Origin: 67-14 sp035502775 | GTDB lineage: Bacteria > Actinomycetota > Thermoleophilia > Solirubrobacterales > 70-9 | Direction: 5' to 3' | Length of the DNA stretch: 64,000 nt | Assembly: GCA_035502775.1 (NCBI GenBank) | Contig: DATJUB010000063.1 | Location: forward strand, 1 to 64,000 | Shown here: one piece after another, positions 8,132 to 19,778 of the stretch | How positions within the stretch are numbered: the stretch's first letter is position 1 | How the letters are laid out: each line of letters begins with the position of its first letter | Made by a program: the position numbers and the translations under genes | The notes under the pieces: model-generated | The model's input: the letters and a program-made list of their open reading frames with translations, nothing else | Database searches by the model: none | Told to the model about the DNA's origin: nothing

Positions 8132-9175
8132 CTAGCGCACCAGCCGGTACGGGGCCAGCTTCAGGGAGCCGCCCCGGCCACCGGCGGTGGCGCCCTGGCC
8201 GTCACAGCTGATCCGGCTGCCACGGGCCTCACGGCGCAGACGGTAGGTCGCCTTCCCGCCCGCCTGGACCTGGCGTCCGTCGAGATAGAAGCCGTAGGAA
8301 AGATCACGGGTCGGTTTCTGGACCCATCGCACCCGGCAGCGGACGGTCTCACCCACCGCGGTCCGGCCGATCACCTTGGGCGCTCCTTTCGCCTGGGGTA
8401 CCCAGGCCGGTTTCGGGGCGAGCGCGAACCCGCGGCCCGCGACCGCGTTCGCGTAGATCTCCGGGTCGCGCTGCTCACCGCAGCTGGGACCCCAGCTGAC
8501 CACCCCGATCACCCGGTTGCCCGCACCGCCGTTCGCGAGCAGCGGTCCGCCGCTGTCGCCGACGCAGGCCGAGACGAATGGCCCCCGGTCCGCCGGGTCG
8601 TCCATCCGCGGATCGCGGGTGCAGATCGACCATTTGCGGAGCAGCGGGGTGCCGAGCGCCTCCTCGCAGCTCGAGCCCGGCTGGATCTCGACCACACCGG
8701 ACCGGAAGGTGCCCTGTCCTTTGCCGTCGCTGCCGATGGCACCTCGGCCGATCGTGGTCACCGAGTTTCCGGGAGTCGTGAGATCGTCGGCCGATGTGGC
8801 GATTCTCGCCAGAGGCACACCCCTCACGGGCCGGTTCAGGGCGAGGATCATCAGGTCACCGGCCGGCGGCGGGTACTCGCGCTCCATCTTCGCCAGTTCC
8901 CGGACGTGCAGGGGCAGCATCGCCCTGAGCTTCACGGTGCGCCGGACGCGGTCGGGACCTACCCGGACCTTGTCGCTCTCGTTCAGGGCGTCACGACAGT
9001 GGGCCGCCGTCAGCACCCGGTCCGGTTTGACCAGCGCGCCGCCACAGCCCGTGCCGACGACCGAGAAGTACGGGAAATCGGAGAGTTTCGCCGGGGTTCC
9101 GTTCACGACCGCGGAGGCCGAGGACACGAACCCGGTGAGCAGAGCGAGAAGGCAGAACGAAAGGACCCTGAGCAT
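8132..9175 (-). CDS. Secreted trypsin-like serine protease
   Basis: A 347-residue S1-family protease. A signal peptide covers residues 1-23, followed by a VVNGTPAKLSDFPYF segment at the mature N-terminus, the usual activation site. The catalytic triad is visible: His in LTAAHC, Asp in GDLMILALNRPV, Ser in GDSGGPLL. Paired Cys residues fit the disulphides of the fold. After the protease domain (to about 255) an approximately 90-residue C-terminal domain with two Cys follows, possibly substrate- or wall-binding. Target unknown. Confidence 0.88.
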   Translation of the reverse strand: MLRVLSFCLLALLTGFVSSASAVVNGTPAKLSDFPYFSVVGTGCGGALVKPDRVLTAAHCRDALNESDKVRVGPDRVRRTVKLRAMLPLHVRELAKMEREYPPPAGDLMILALNRPVRGVPLARIATSADDLTTPGNSVTTIGRGAIGSDGKGQGTFRSGVVEIQPGSSCEEALGTPLLRKWSICTRDPRMDDPADRGPFVSACVGDSGGPLLANGGAGNRVIGVVSWGPSCGEQRDPEIYANAVAGRGFALAPKPAWVPQAKGAPKVIGRTAVGETVRCRVRWVQKPTRDLSYGFYLDGRQVQAGGKATYRLRREARGSRISCDGQGATAGGRGGSLKLAPYRLVR

Positions 9176-9197
9176 CAGGTGATCCTAGCTTCGCCGT

Positions 9198-9401
9198 CTA
9201 CCCCTTCCTGGCGTAGGCCACGATCGCGTTGGCATGTCCGTGACCCAGACCGTGTTCGGACTTCAGCCAGTTGACGGTCTCCATGTGCTTTTCATCTCCC
9301 CGTTCCCGGGCCAGCTCGAGCCAATGCTCGATCGGCTCGCCGTACTTCTTCTCGATCGACGGGAAGTATGACGCCGGTCCCTTCACCTTTTCTTCAGCCA
9401 T
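9198..9401 (-). CDS. DUF4287 domain protein
   Basis: A 67-residue protein matching DUF4287, recognisable by SYFPSIEKKYGEPIEHWL and GLGHGHANAIV. The family is small, helical and uncharacterised. The start is set at ATG 9401, which has an AGGAG motif 6-7 nt upstream; the in-frame extension to 9446 lacks a ribosome site and has non-family sequence. Confidence 0.8.
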   Translation of the reverse strand: MAEEKVKGPASYFPSIEKKYGEPIEHWLELARERGDEKHMETVNWLKSEHGLGHGHANAIVAYARKG

Positions 9402-9473
9402 GTCTCGCTCCTGGTTCTGTTTTCGCGGCACCGGGTGGGCCGTCACCAGTAGGACGCGGCCGGCGGCGAGAAC

Positions 9474-10061
9474 TCATCGGCCCCTGCCGTCCCGCCACAT
9501 CGTGGTCGCCTTCGCCCCTCCGTCCGGCCGCTCGAGCTCACCAACCGGCCGGAATCCCTGGCGGGAGTAGCGGGCGTCGTTGGCCGGGTTGCTCGACTCG
9601 AGGTACGCGGGCGCCCCGGTTTCGGCGTCGATCCTCTCGAGGTTCTCGGCCAGCAGCGCCATGCCGAGTCCTTTGCCCCGGTGAGCCTCGTGAACGCCGA
9701 GCAGGCTCAGGTAGTAGTGGGGCGGATCTGAGGGATGCCGCTCGTCGAAAGCCCCCATTAAGCCCATGACCTCCACGGCGCGTTCACCGATCAGGTCTCG
9801 GAGCAGCGGCTCCATCGCCGCTTCCTCCTCCTCGGTCAGCTCGATCCCACCCGGCGGGATCCAGACCGAGACGGCCGCGCACTCTCCGGATATCCAGCTC
9901 CACGGATAGCGCAGCGCACTGCCCGCGAAGAACCGCCACCACTCCTCGAGCCCTTCGCCGCCCGGGAAGGCCCAGCCCCAGAGCGGATCATCGGCGAAGG
10001 CGGAGGCCAGGGTCTCACAGATTCCGTCCAGGTCCTCGGGGGTGGCGATTCGAGAGGCCAT
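9474..10061 (-). CDS. GNAT-family N-acetyltransferase
   Basis: About 195 residues beginning MASRIATPEDLDGICETL. The acetyl-CoA binding loop is LLGVHEAHRGKGLGMALL, a good V/I-x-x-x-x-R/Q-x-x-G-x-G/A motif, followed by LESSNPANDARYSRQGF, typical of GNAT enzymes. The middle contains a Trp/Pro-rich segment (WGWAFPGGEG). The acceptor is unknown. The longer in-frame start at 10142 adds non-homologous residues and is not preferred. Confidence 0.8.
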   Translation of the reverse strand: MASRIATPEDLDGICETLASAFADDPLWGWAFPGGEGLEEWWRFFAGSALRYPWSWISGECAAVSVWIPPGGIELTEEEEAAMEPLLRDLIGERAVEVMGLMGAFDERHPSDPPHYYLSLLGVHEAHRGKGLGMALLAENLERIDAETGAPAYLESSNPANDARYSRQGFRPVGELERPDGGAKATTMWRDGRGR

Positions 10062-10195
10062 CGATCTGAGTATGACCCGCAACGGGCCTGGGAAAGAGAC
10101 GACCCCGGGAGCGAGGCTCAAACTCGCCCCCGGTTTCGTCATCTGAGTAGACGTAGCCGGGGCGAGCCGTTTGCCCCCCTCCCAATCGGCGGGCC

Positions 10196-11056
10196 TTAGG
10201 AGCCGACCGTGATCTTCAATTCGTAGTCATCGGTCTTGGCGCACCTCAGCCCCGATCCGGTCCAGTCGTAGCGGTACTTCTCGCTCACTTCGAAGGAATT
10301 GCCCGAGTAGCAGCTGACGTAGTAGGGACCGCCCGGTGATTGACCGAGGTACATGGTTCCCGTGTGGCTGATACCCGGCCGGCTCACGGTCACCTTGAAG
10401 TTGCTCCAACTCGCCTCGGTCCAGCAGGATCCGCCGTCCTTCGCGACGAACTGGAAGACCTTGCGCTGGCTGTATTCGGTGGTCTGGAACGAAGTGGTGG
10501 TCTCGTCTCTGGTGCAGTTGCTTTTCGGGAAGGCACCACCGCCGACGATCTTGACGTCGGCCCCTTCTCCGAGGACGAAAGTGACACCGCCGTAGATCTC
10601 ACGGTCACCGACGGGCCGCGCGCCCGAGAAAAGCCTCACGTTCCGGCCGAATCGCCTGGTGGAGACCGTGCGGCCGGACTTCCTCAGCTTGGCGGTGACA
10701 TCGACCCGGGCCCGCCCGGCGTCGAACCGTCCTCCCTCGGTGGCCGGGAGCGCCGCGGTCCATCCCGCCGGACCTCCGACGCACTTCTCGCTCTTCCATC
10801 TGCCTTTCGCCACCTGGCCGCCCTGGCGCAGCCGAAAGTCGAGAACGTACGCCGCTCCCTTTCGGCAGTCCGGGGTCGTGCCGCCCACCAGCACCTTCTT
10901 GCCGCCCGCCTTGAGGTAGCCGTTGGACTCGATCTGGCCGCCCGCCGAGGCCCGCGCCTCAGCGGTCATGAGCGACCAGATACCTCCCAGCAGCCCGGCC
11001 AGAGCGATGAGAAGGATGGGCGAACGACTGGCGACACAGCGGAAATCGGGCATCAT
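10196..11056 (-). CDS. Secreted hypothetical protein
   Basis: A 286-residue exported protein of unknown function. It starts with two Met codons (MMPDFRC) and a signal peptide (residues about 10-38, with SPILLIALAGLLGGIWSLM as core). The mature part is beta-rich with Gly/Lys/Ser content and several Cys (DCRKG, KCVGG, NCTRD, SCW, SCYSG, RCAKT) that could form disulphides. It is divergent from furA. A much longer in-frame reading continues across katG antisense and is not real. Confidence 0.6.
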   Translation of the reverse strand: MMPDFRCVASRSPILLIALAGLLGGIWSLMTAEARASAGGQIESNGYLKAGGKKVLVGGTTPDCRKGAAYVLDFRLRQGGQVAKGRWKSEKCVGGPAGWTAALPATEGGRFDAGRARVDVTAKLRKSGRTVSTRRFGRNVRLFSGARPVGDREIYGGVTFVLGEGADVKIVGGGAFPKSNCTRDETTTSFQTTEYSQRKVFQFVAKDGGSCWTEASWSNFKVTVSRPGISHTGTMYLGQSPGGPYYVSCYSGNSFEVSEKYRYDWTGSGLRCAKTDDYELKITVGS

Positions 11057-11171
11057 GACTCGCTTTCTCGAAAATTGACGGCCTACGTAGGACACGCGTA
11101 TCGAAAACCGGGACGAAATCGCGCGCTCTCCTGGAATCAAACCAGCACGAGCGGCGGGCTGAATCGAAAAC

Positions 11172-11206
11172 TTGAATGATTCCAGAAAAGGGGTATTGTC
11201 ATTGGC
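11172..11206 (+). promoter_or_regulatory. furA-katG promoter, probably leaderless, with furA-type operator
   Basis: TTGAAT (11172-11177) and TATTGT (11194-11199) are separated by 16 bp, and the -10 ends 7 nt before the GTG at 11207, so the transcript would begin at or next to the start codon. The spacer reads GATTCCAGAAAAGGGG. This resembles, from memory, the conserved furA operator of mycobacteria (GATTCCAGAAAAGGG core), where FurA represses itself. Confidence 0.65.
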
Positions 11207-11656
11207 GTGCCGACCATCCCCGAAATCGAGGCCATGCTGCGTCGGGCCGATCTGAACGTCACCCGGCCACGGGTGGCGATCCTGAGTGCGGTCTACAGGC
11301 ATCCCCACGCGGACACGAACTCGATCATCGGCGCCGCCCGCGACGATCTCGGCGAAGTCTCCCACCAGACGGTCTATGACGGTCTGAGGGCATTGACCGA
11401 TGCCGGGCTCATCCGCCACATCCAGCCCCCGGGCTCGGTGGCACGCTACGAATCGCGGGTCGGCGACAACCATCATCACATCGTGTGCCGGTCCTGCGGG
11501 GCCATCGCCGATGTCGATTGCGCGGTCGGCGACGCACCGTGCATGACCGCCTCCGACGACCACGGATTCGTGATCGAAGAGACCGAGGTCGTTCACCGGG
11601 GCCTCTGCCCCGACTGCTCCACCGCAAACGTTTCCACATTGACTACCTCTCCCTGA
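11207..11656 (+). CDS. furA: Fur-family regulator (FurA/CatR type)
   Basis: A 149-residue ferric-uptake-type repressor. The winged helix (TRPRVAILSAVYRHPH, SHQTVYDGLRALTDAGLI) is followed by the metal-binding dimerisation domain with DNHHHIVCRSCG and a C-terminal CPDC pair, giving a possible structural zinc. It is translated from GTG 11207 and followed 9 nt later by katG, the arrangement in which FurA senses iron or peroxide and controls catalase-peroxidase. Confidence 0.9.
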   Translation: MPTIPEIEAMLRRADLNVTRPRVAILSAVYRHPHADTNSIIGAARDDLGEVSHQTVYDGLRALTDAGLIRHIQPPGSVARYESRVGDNHHHIVCRSCGAIADVDCAVGDAPCMTASDDHGFVIEETEVVHRGLCPDCSTANVSTLTTSP

Positions 11657-11665
11657 AAGGACCCC

Positions 11666-13912
<2,247 letters not shown>

Positions 13913-13919
13913 TCCCTTC

Positions 13920-13959
13920 GATGCCGGGCCGGCCGGATGGCCGGCCCGGCATCCTTTTT
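13920..13959 (+). terminator. Rho-independent terminator of furA-katG
   Basis: A perfect 15-bp stem (13920-13934 with 13939-13953) and 4-nt GGAT loop, followed by CTTTTT, eight bases after the katG stop codon. Confidence 0.92.
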
Positions 13960-14022
13960 CGCGCTCTAGGCGGGTGGGTCCCGTTCGGCTAGCCTCGAGG
14001 CAGTCAACGAGAGGATCGGTCC

Positions 14023-15138
14023 GTGCGCGAGATCAGCCTGTCCGTCACACCGGGGGTGCGTCCCCCTCGCGCATGGCTGTACCTGATCCCGGTCGTGGCA
14101 GTCCTCATCTGCTTGGGCTCCCTGGGAATCAGCTCGATCGCGAACGCCGCCCCCGGCGACCCGGTCTGTGAGATCACACCCCGACCGCCGGTCGGAGTGC
14201 CGGCCCCGTTCGATGGTGTCTGCGAATACCTCTCCGGGCGGGAGGGCGTGAAACAGGCCGCGATCTTCGACAACAGGACGGACCAGACCTATCTCCTGAG
14301 CACCGGCGATGCCATTCAGTACACGGCGAGCATCGCCAAGGTCGATGTTCTCGCCAAGTGGCTGAATGGCTACCAGCGCCGGGGCGTGAAGATCCCGGAC
14401 GGGATCCCGTACTCGATCAGGTATCTGATGGGCCGCATGATCCAGAACAGCGACAACGCCGCGACCACGGGCCTGTTTCATTTCGGCGGCGGCTGTGAAG
14501 CCTTGACCAAGTTCAATCGGCTGATCCCGATGAATGACACGAAGGTCGGATGCGAGTCGAGCAGCTACTACGGGTGGGGAAACACCCAGACGACGGCGGC
14601 CGATCAGCTGAGGCTGATGAAGGTCTACGCCTACGGTGCGACGAGAACCGTGTTGCCGGGAGCGACCAGGAAGTCACTGAGAAAATGCAAGCGCCTGAAG
14701 AAACAGGCGAAACGCCGGGCCTGCGTCCGCAGGGTCAGTCGGAAGGCTGACCGGATGGCGAGAAGGCCGATCCTGAACCAGGCGGCCAGGGAGTACGGAC
14801 TCGGCCTGATGCGGAATGTGGAACCGGATCAGCGTTTCGGCATCACCTGTGGCCCATGGGGCACCACCTGCGATCCGCCGAACTGGGCGACGCCCGATCC
14901 GGAGGTCACCGTTTCATTGAAGAACGGATGGAAGACCCTGCCGACCTGCACCGACCCGATTCCGCAGTGTCCCTGGCAGGTGAACAGCACCGGCTGGGTC
15001 ACCGGCCGGGGCCGGGACTACGCCCTCAGCGTTCTCACCACCGGGAACCCTGTCGGGACCGGTGACACATACGGGTTCAGCTACGGGATCGAGACGATCC
15101 AGGGAATCTCGAAGCTGGTCTGGTCGAACCTCGGCTAG
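14023..15138 (+). CDS. Secreted beta-lactamase/transpeptidase-like serine hydrolase
   Basis: A 371-residue exported or membrane-anchored protein with a class A beta-lactamase fold signature: SxxK in TASIAKVDVL (about residues 100-110), SDN in IQNSDNAATT, and a K-N-G variant of the KTG box in LKNGWKTL. The N-terminus has one hydrophobic segment (WLYLIPVVAVLICLGSLG) preceded by about 17 residues. An unusual Cys-bracketed basic insertion (RKCKRLKKQAKRRAC) lies near 225-240 between the SDN and KNG motifs. It could act on beta-lactams or on peptidoglycan; activity is unproven. GTG start. Its stop overlaps the next, convergent gene by 4 nt. Confidence 0.75.
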   Translation: MREISLSVTPGVRPPRAWLYLIPVVAVLICLGSLGISSIANAAPGDPVCEITPRPPVGVPAPFDGVCEYLSGREGVKQAAIFDNRTDQTYLLSTGDAIQYTASIAKVDVLAKWLNGYQRRGVKIPDGIPYSIRYLMGRMIQNSDNAATTGLFHFGGGCEALTKFNRLIPMNDTKVGCESSSYYGWGNTQTTAADQLRLMKVYAYGATRTVLPGATRKSLRKCKRLKKQAKRRACVRRVSRKADRMARRPILNQAAREYGLGLMRNVEPDQRFGITCGPWGTTCDPPNWATPDPEVTVSLKNGWKTLPTCTDPIPQCPWQVNSTGWVTGRGRDYALSVLTTGNPVGTGDTYGFSYGIETIQGISKLVWSNLG

Positions 15139-16055
15139 GTGGGGCAGGCGGTGCTCTGAAGCGTCCCGTTCGGGCAGGTGACGTTGATCCAGACGGCGTG
15201 GGGGAAGATCGCGCCGGTGAAGGTCGCTCCCGCGAAACTGGTGTTGATCAGGACCACCGAGCCCAATGAGGCGTTGGTGAAGTTCGCCCCTTCGAGCGAT
15301 GTGATCTGGATGGAGCTGGCGTGCATGAACGCGTCGGTGAAGTTCGCACCGTCGAAGATCGCGCTGCTGAGATTGGCCGAGTAGAGCAGGGCACCGGTGA
15401 AGTTGGCCGGGGCCGGCTGGGCGACCACTCCGTAGAGATTGGCGTTCTCCAGGTTCACGTTGGTCAGGTTGGTGCCGGTGAGGGTCGCGCCCCAGAGGTT
15501 GGCGTTGATCAGGTTCGTGGTCGTCTTCGGGGTCGCGTTGGAGAACGGTGGCGGCGGGGGCGGCTGGTTCGATCCGGCGAGGTTCGCGTTGGTGAAATCC
15601 GAGCCGTAGAAGGAGGCGTTGCTGAAATCACCGTTGCTCAGGGTGGCCTTCTCGAGTTCGGCGCCATAGAACCGCGAGTTCTCCGCCTTGACCGCGGAGA
15701 GGTTGGCGCTGGAGAGCGTCGTGTTGGTGAAGTCCGCGCTGGTCAGCACCGCCCCGTTCAGCTTCGCGCCCTTCAGGTTCGCGCCGGCGAGATCAGCTCC
15801 GGTGAGATCGGCCGAGCGGAGATTGGCACCGCTCAGGTTGGCGTTCCTCAGATCCGCGCCGCGAAGCTTCGCCTTGGAGAAGTTCGCGCCCTTCAGGTTG
15901 CCGTGAAAGCTGAGTTTCCAGTTGAGCTTTTTCGAAGCGCACTTGGCTTTCTGCTTCAGCACACATCCGTTGACCGTCTTGGCCTGGGCGGCGGGGGCAG
16001 CGGCCAGGAAGGCCAGCAGGACGGCTGAAGTCACGAGAGCGCGAATGGAGGGCAT
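15135..16055 (-). CDS. Secreted pentapeptide-repeat protein
   Basis: A 306-residue protein with a signal peptide (residues 1-25, cleavage near AQA-KT) and a Cys-rich KTVNGCVLKQKAKC segment. A right-handed beta-helix of A(D/N)Lxx pentapeptides follows from about residue 55 to 290, interrupted by a Pro-rich loop (NQPPPPPPF). Pentapeptide proteins can mimic DNA or act as scaffolds; an exported form is more likely a surface scaffold. It converges on the serine hydrolase gene. Confidence 0.8.
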   Translation of the reverse strand: MPSIRALVTSAVLLAFLAAAPAAQAKTVNGCVLKQKAKCASKKLNWKLSFHGNLKGANFSKAKLRGADLRNANLSGANLRSADLTGADLAGANLKGAKLNGAVLTSADFTNTTLSSANLSAVKAENSRFYGAELEKATLSNGDFSNASFYGSDFTNANLAGSNQPPPPPPFSNATPKTTTNLINANLWGATLTGTNLTNVNLENANLYGVVAQPAPANFTGALLYSANLSSAIFDGANFTDAFMHASSIQITSLEGANFTNASLGSVVLINTSFAGATFTGAIFPHAVWINVTCPNGTLQSTACPT

Positions 16056-16061
16056 GCCGTG

Positions 16062-16071
16062 AACCTAGGTT
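16062..16071. promoter_or_regulatory. AACCTAGGTT palindrome upstream of the pentapeptide gene
   Basis: A perfect 10-bp palindrome 7 nt upstream of the ATG at 16055, extended on one side to TTAGG. It could be an operator. It resembles half of a DtxR/IdeR box but the second half is missing. Confidence 0.3.
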
Positions 16072-16217
16072 AGGTGAGGTTTCCTCGCAGAAGATCCCGC
16101 GCAGTGAAACGTGCTTGCCAGAATCGGCGACAGAACCAACCGAACGCACCTCGGAGCGAGTCGCTCTGGTCGTCCCTACTAGCCGAGAACGCGATACGAG
16201 CCCTCCGTTCCGGGCAT

Positions 16218-17132
16218 CTACCCAGGGCGCCGTTGCCGAAGTGCGTCCGCGGCTTTCCGGAGGGGCCTTGTGACCCTCCAGCTGAGGGTGCTCTCAAAAT
16301 CGGGTGATGTCCGCTGCGCCGCCAATGCTTCCGAGTACTCCCGAACCTCACGCTGACTTTGGACGAGATTGTGTTTCAGGGCTTGCCATTCTCGTGGATC
16401 GTCGCTCGGTTCCAACAATTCGGAAGGCGTGATCGTGACCTCCTTCTTGCGCAGGATCGGCCAAGTCTGATTGTTGATATCCGGGTGGATCGACTCGATC
16501 TCGAAGGCCCGCCCCCAGTGCTCCCTGACCCACCAGTCGGACATGAACACCGACGGACCGCCATCGTCCCAGGACTGGTCGTGTCTCATTACGTTCATGC
16601 CGATTCGATTCTCGTCCCAGGGCTCGCCCGCGATTTCTTCGGAGTTGAGTTCGCCCATGTAGCTGGCCATCAGGATCCCGCCGGGCTTGAGAATCCGGTG
16701 GAGTTCGAGCAACCAGTCCGCCGAGTTGTCGGTCAGGTGCGTAAAGACCGAGATAGCCCAGATGAAGTCGAAGCTGTCGGACTCGAAAGGGAGCGGCGGA
16801 TCGACACCACACGTGATCGCCTTCAGCGGCGGACAGAGATTGTCGTTCAGCCACTCGATGCTGGGCCGGTCGATGTCGGCGCCCCAGATCTCGGCGACCT
16901 CGGCCTGCGCAAGGAAATGACGCATGGTGCGGCCGGCCCCGCATCCGAAATCAAGCCACCGCCGACCTTCGGACGGAACATCGCCAGGGCCCAGTTCGAT
17001 CAGCTTCTGACTCGTGTAGGCACCCAGCCACTCATAGAAGTCCATCCCCTGACGGTCATCCGAAGGCAGTGCACTGACCCGGTTGGCCATTTCGAAAGGT
17101 GGATAGGGATTTCGCTCGCTTGGAGATTTCAT
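16218..17132 (-). CDS. Class I SAM-dependent methyltransferase
   Basis: About 304 residues. Motif I is WLDFGCGAGRTMRHFL, motif II GADIDRPSIEW, then CGVDPPLPFESDSFDFIWAISVFTHL (motif IV region) and LHRILKPGGILMASY (post motif). This matches small-molecule or glycan methyltransferases of the Methyltransf_11 group. A basic C-terminal tail (WRVTRPLRKAADALRQR) is typical of glycosyltransferase-linked methyltransferases. The ATG at 17132 is preferred because an earlier in-frame start would overlap the upstream lipoprotein gene. Substrate unknown. Confidence 0.8.
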   Translation of the reverse strand: MKSPSERNPYPPFEMANRVSALPSDDRQGMDFYEWLGAYTSQKLIELGPGDVPSEGRRWLDFGCGAGRTMRHFLAQAEVAEIWGADIDRPSIEWLNDNLCPPLKAITCGVDPPLPFESDSFDFIWAISVFTHLTDNSADWLLELHRILKPGGILMASYMGELNSEEIAGEPWDENRIGMNVMRHDQSWDDGGPSVFMSDWWVREHWGRAFEIESIHPDINNQTWPILRKKEVTITPSELLEPSDDPREWQALKHNLVQSQREVREYSEALAAQRTSPDFESTLSWRVTRPLRKAADALRQRRPG

Positions 17133-17172
17133 TGTCAGGACACCTCTCGACAAGGCGATGGCCTCACGACAG

Positions 17173-17658
17173 TCATCCGGCCCGGGCCGGACAGACCACC
17201 ATCGTCTTGCCTTCAATGTCTTGAAGTTCATGCCCCTTGGTGAAATCCGCTACGTCCGCCCCTTGAATCAGAGAACAGAACGCCACCTCCAGAGACTTGC
17301 CGTCGAGATCATCCGCCAGATCGGCTTGGACGGTGACCTGGCCATCAGCCACCGAAATTGTCTCCGTGTCCCGGCAGATCGCCTCAGTGGCATCGACGAG
17401 CACATTCGGAGTTGTCTGCGGCTCTTCCCCCACCGCGGAATCCGCCGATGGGCAGTTGCGATCCAGGTGTGCCCGAAGGTCTTTTCCGGTCTTGTCGTCA
17501 GCGGGTCGATCTGCATGGACCGCGATCTCTCCGGCCAAGACGGCGGCCTCCGTCGTCGGGTCGTTGTCTGAGTCGCCTCCGCACCCGAAGAGCACAGCCA
17601 TGGAAAGCGCGGCCGCCCATCCGACACCAACTCGGAAACTCTTTTTCCAAGACTTCAT
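17173..17658 (-). CDS. Small lipoprotein, hypothetical
   Basis: A 161-residue protein with a signal peptide and lipobox (AVLFGC, Cys near residue 26) followed by an acidic GGDSDNDP linker. Five further Cys occur in the mature domain. No family is recognised. It precedes the methyltransferase gene by about 40 nt on the same strand. Confidence 0.65.
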   Translation of the reverse strand: MKSWKKSFRVGVGWAAALSMAVLFGCGGDSDNDPTTEAAVLAGEIAVHADRPADDKTGKDLRAHLDRNCPSADSAVGEEPQTTPNVLVDATEAICRDTETISVADGQVTVQADLADDLDGKSLEVAFCSLIQGADVADFTKGHELQDIEGKTMVVCPARAG

Positions 17659-17736
17659 GGAGTGAGACTAGCCCCGACGAAGCACCGGTCGAAGGACGGA
17701 CGCGATCTCAAAGAAATACTGCGGGCGACATTCCGG

Positions 17737-17785
17737 AGTGCGTCCGACTGGATTCGAACCCGTGATCTTCGGATTCGCAGGACCG
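17737..17785. repeat. Degenerate tRNA-Arg 3' end / third att-like site
   Basis: This 49-nt stretch matches the 48-bp prophage attachment core with 43 identities, five substitutions and one insertion, in the same orientation. It contains a T-arm (GATTCGAACC) and a GCG anticodon-like triplet on the minus strand, but the anticodon stem is broken and no D-arm or 5' acceptor follows. It is best read as the scar of an older integration at the tRNA-Arg gene. Confidence 0.7.
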
Positions 17786-17801
17786 CGGGCTCAACCGCCT
17801 G

Positions 17802-19555
17802 TCAGTTCTTGCCTCCCAGCACCTTGACCACCTTCCGTACGGTCTTGCCGCCGGCGTTGGTTGAAGTCACTCTCGCCTTGAGTGTGAGCCTGCCGGTCTT
17901 GCGGGGCTTGATCTTGAACTTGAGGACCTTCGCTTGACCGGGCGGTATCGCCGTAGTGCGTTCCGTGGTCGGCACCCTGCGTCCGGTCAGCCTGACCTTC
18001 ACGCCGGTGGCGATGGCATCGCCTCCATTCAGTACCCGGACACGGAGGGTGAGCGGCCGACCGAGCCGGACCTTGTTCGGAGCGAGGATCTGCAGCGAAG
18101 TGATCCTGGCCGCCGTCGGCTTGACCGGGAGGGCGATTCCGGTACCCGTGAGGGGATCGATGTCGCGGTATCGAGGCCATTGAGGTTGACCTCGATGGCG
18201 GCTGACCTTGCTCCGCTCTCGACGGGCTTGAAGGCCACGGTGATCTGACAGCTGCCCCCGGGCTCGATGGTCGTCGAACCGCAGCCGCCTCGAAGGCCGA
18301 AATCGCCGGCGTCGGGACCAGCGACCCTCAGGTTCTCAATCGTCACGGGAATTGATGTCGGATTTGTGATCGTCACGGGCTCGGCCTGGCTTTCCGATCC
18401 GACCAGCCGATCCTCGAAAGCCAATGCCTCCGGCGCGACGGTGATCGAGGGCGGCTCGGTCGCGAGCAGGACCGAGACGCTGCGGCCGGCCTGGCTTGCG
18501 GTGATCGCATCCGGCCTTCCGTCACCGTTCACGTCCGCTGTCGTAACGGCCTGCGGCAGCCGGCCGACCCGGTATCTCTCCAGTGGTCCGAACTTGCCGT
18601 TCGCCCGGCCCGGGAGGACGACCAATCCCTCTCCCTCCTCGGATGTCATGAGCAGATCGTCGTGCGTGTCGCCGTCGATGTCGTCCGCCACCAGCGCGGT
18701 CGAGCTGGCCCCGGTCTCGTGGATGGTGGGCGCCGACAGGGCGCCATTGCCACTGTTCCCGTACACCCGCAGGTCCTGTCCCACGTAGTCCGCAACCGCT
18801 ACATCGAGCCCGGCACTCGCATCCAGATCGCCGATCGCGACCCCGAACGAGTAGTAGCCCGCGCCATAGTTCGCCGCCGGTACGAAACCCCCGGAGCCGT
18901 TGGCGAGAAGGATCGAGAGATTGTCGGAATCGGCACTGGCGACGGCGAGATCAGAGCGGCCGTCGCCGTTCAGGTCACCGGCCGCGATCGAGGTCGGAAA
19001 TTGACCGACCGGATACTCGGTGGGTTCACCGAAGCTGCCATCACCGTTGCCCGGCAGGATCGAAACCGAATTGCCGTTCCGGTTGGCGGACGCGATGTCC
19101 GGGTAGGCGTCTCCGTTCAAGTCTCCCGTCACCACCGCCCACGGATCAGAACCGGCCGAAACCTCGGTGTGAATGCCGAAAGCACCCTCTCCGTCACCGA
19201 GCAGAACCTTGACCGTCTGGGCCAGGCCGTTCCCGCCGGCCCCGGCCACGGCGTCCACGTTGCCATCGCCGTTCAGATCTCTGAGGTCGACCGATCTGAC
19301 GAAGTATCCGGCCGGGAAGGTGACCGGCGCGGCGAAACCGCCCTCACCATCGCCGACAAGAACCGAGATATCGGTCGAACCGGCGGTCACCAGATCGAGC
19401 TTCCCGTCCTTGTTCAGATCAGCGGCCTTGACCGACGTGGGGGACGCCCCCGCGTCGAAGCTGGTTGCCGGCAAGAGCGCCGCACCCGCGGACGACACGG
19501 CGGTCAGCATCGCGAGTCCGACCGCGGCGGTGGCCGCGATGGCAATTCTTTTCAT
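17802..19555 (-). pseudogene. FG-GAP/VCBS repeat protein, frameshifted near its C-terminus
   Basis: A secreted surface-type protein. After a signal peptide (about 1-27) come repeated D-x-D/N-x-D/N-G-x-x-D-L calcium-binding FG-GAP units (DLNKDGKLDL, DLNGDGNVDA, DLNGDAYPDI, DLNGDGRSDL, DVNGDGRPDA), i.e. an integrin-like beta-propeller to about residue 340. An Ig-like ASPM/choice-of-anchor domain (LVGSESQAEPVTITNPT) follows. The main frame stops at 18029 after a low-complexity Ser/Arg tail. A one-base shift between about 18145 and 18175 joins it to a sensible C-terminal domain (PLTGTGIALPV ... VKVLGGKN) ending at 17802. Either a real frameshift or a sequence error. Confidence 0.75.
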
Positions 19556-19744
19556 TCGTATCCCTGTCTGGCGTTCTGGGCACCCTTGTCACCGACAGAC
19601 TGGAACTGTCGACTCAGGTGCCTGAGTGTTGTCTGGAACGCATCCCTGCCCGGGGGACCCTACCCGCTGGATGACGGATCGAGCACCATGAAACGTGTCC
19701 ACCACCTGAACTGCTCGCACGAGCTGACATACCCATTCGCCAAG

Positions 19745-19778
19745 TTGACAGGAAGAAAATAGGCATTATTCTTTATCA
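19745..19778 (+). promoter_or_regulatory. vapBC promoter, probably leaderless
   Basis: TTGACA (19745-19750), 16-bp spacer, TATTCT (19767-19772). The -10 ends 6 nt before the vapB ATG and there is no Shine-Dalgarno sequence, so the transcript probably starts at the ATG. Confidence 0.65.

Noticed and set aside
16062..16080. DtxR/IdeR iron box upstream of the pentapeptide gene
   Set aside because: Only one half-site (TTAGG) matches; the second half is absent. Kept only as an unassigned palindrome.
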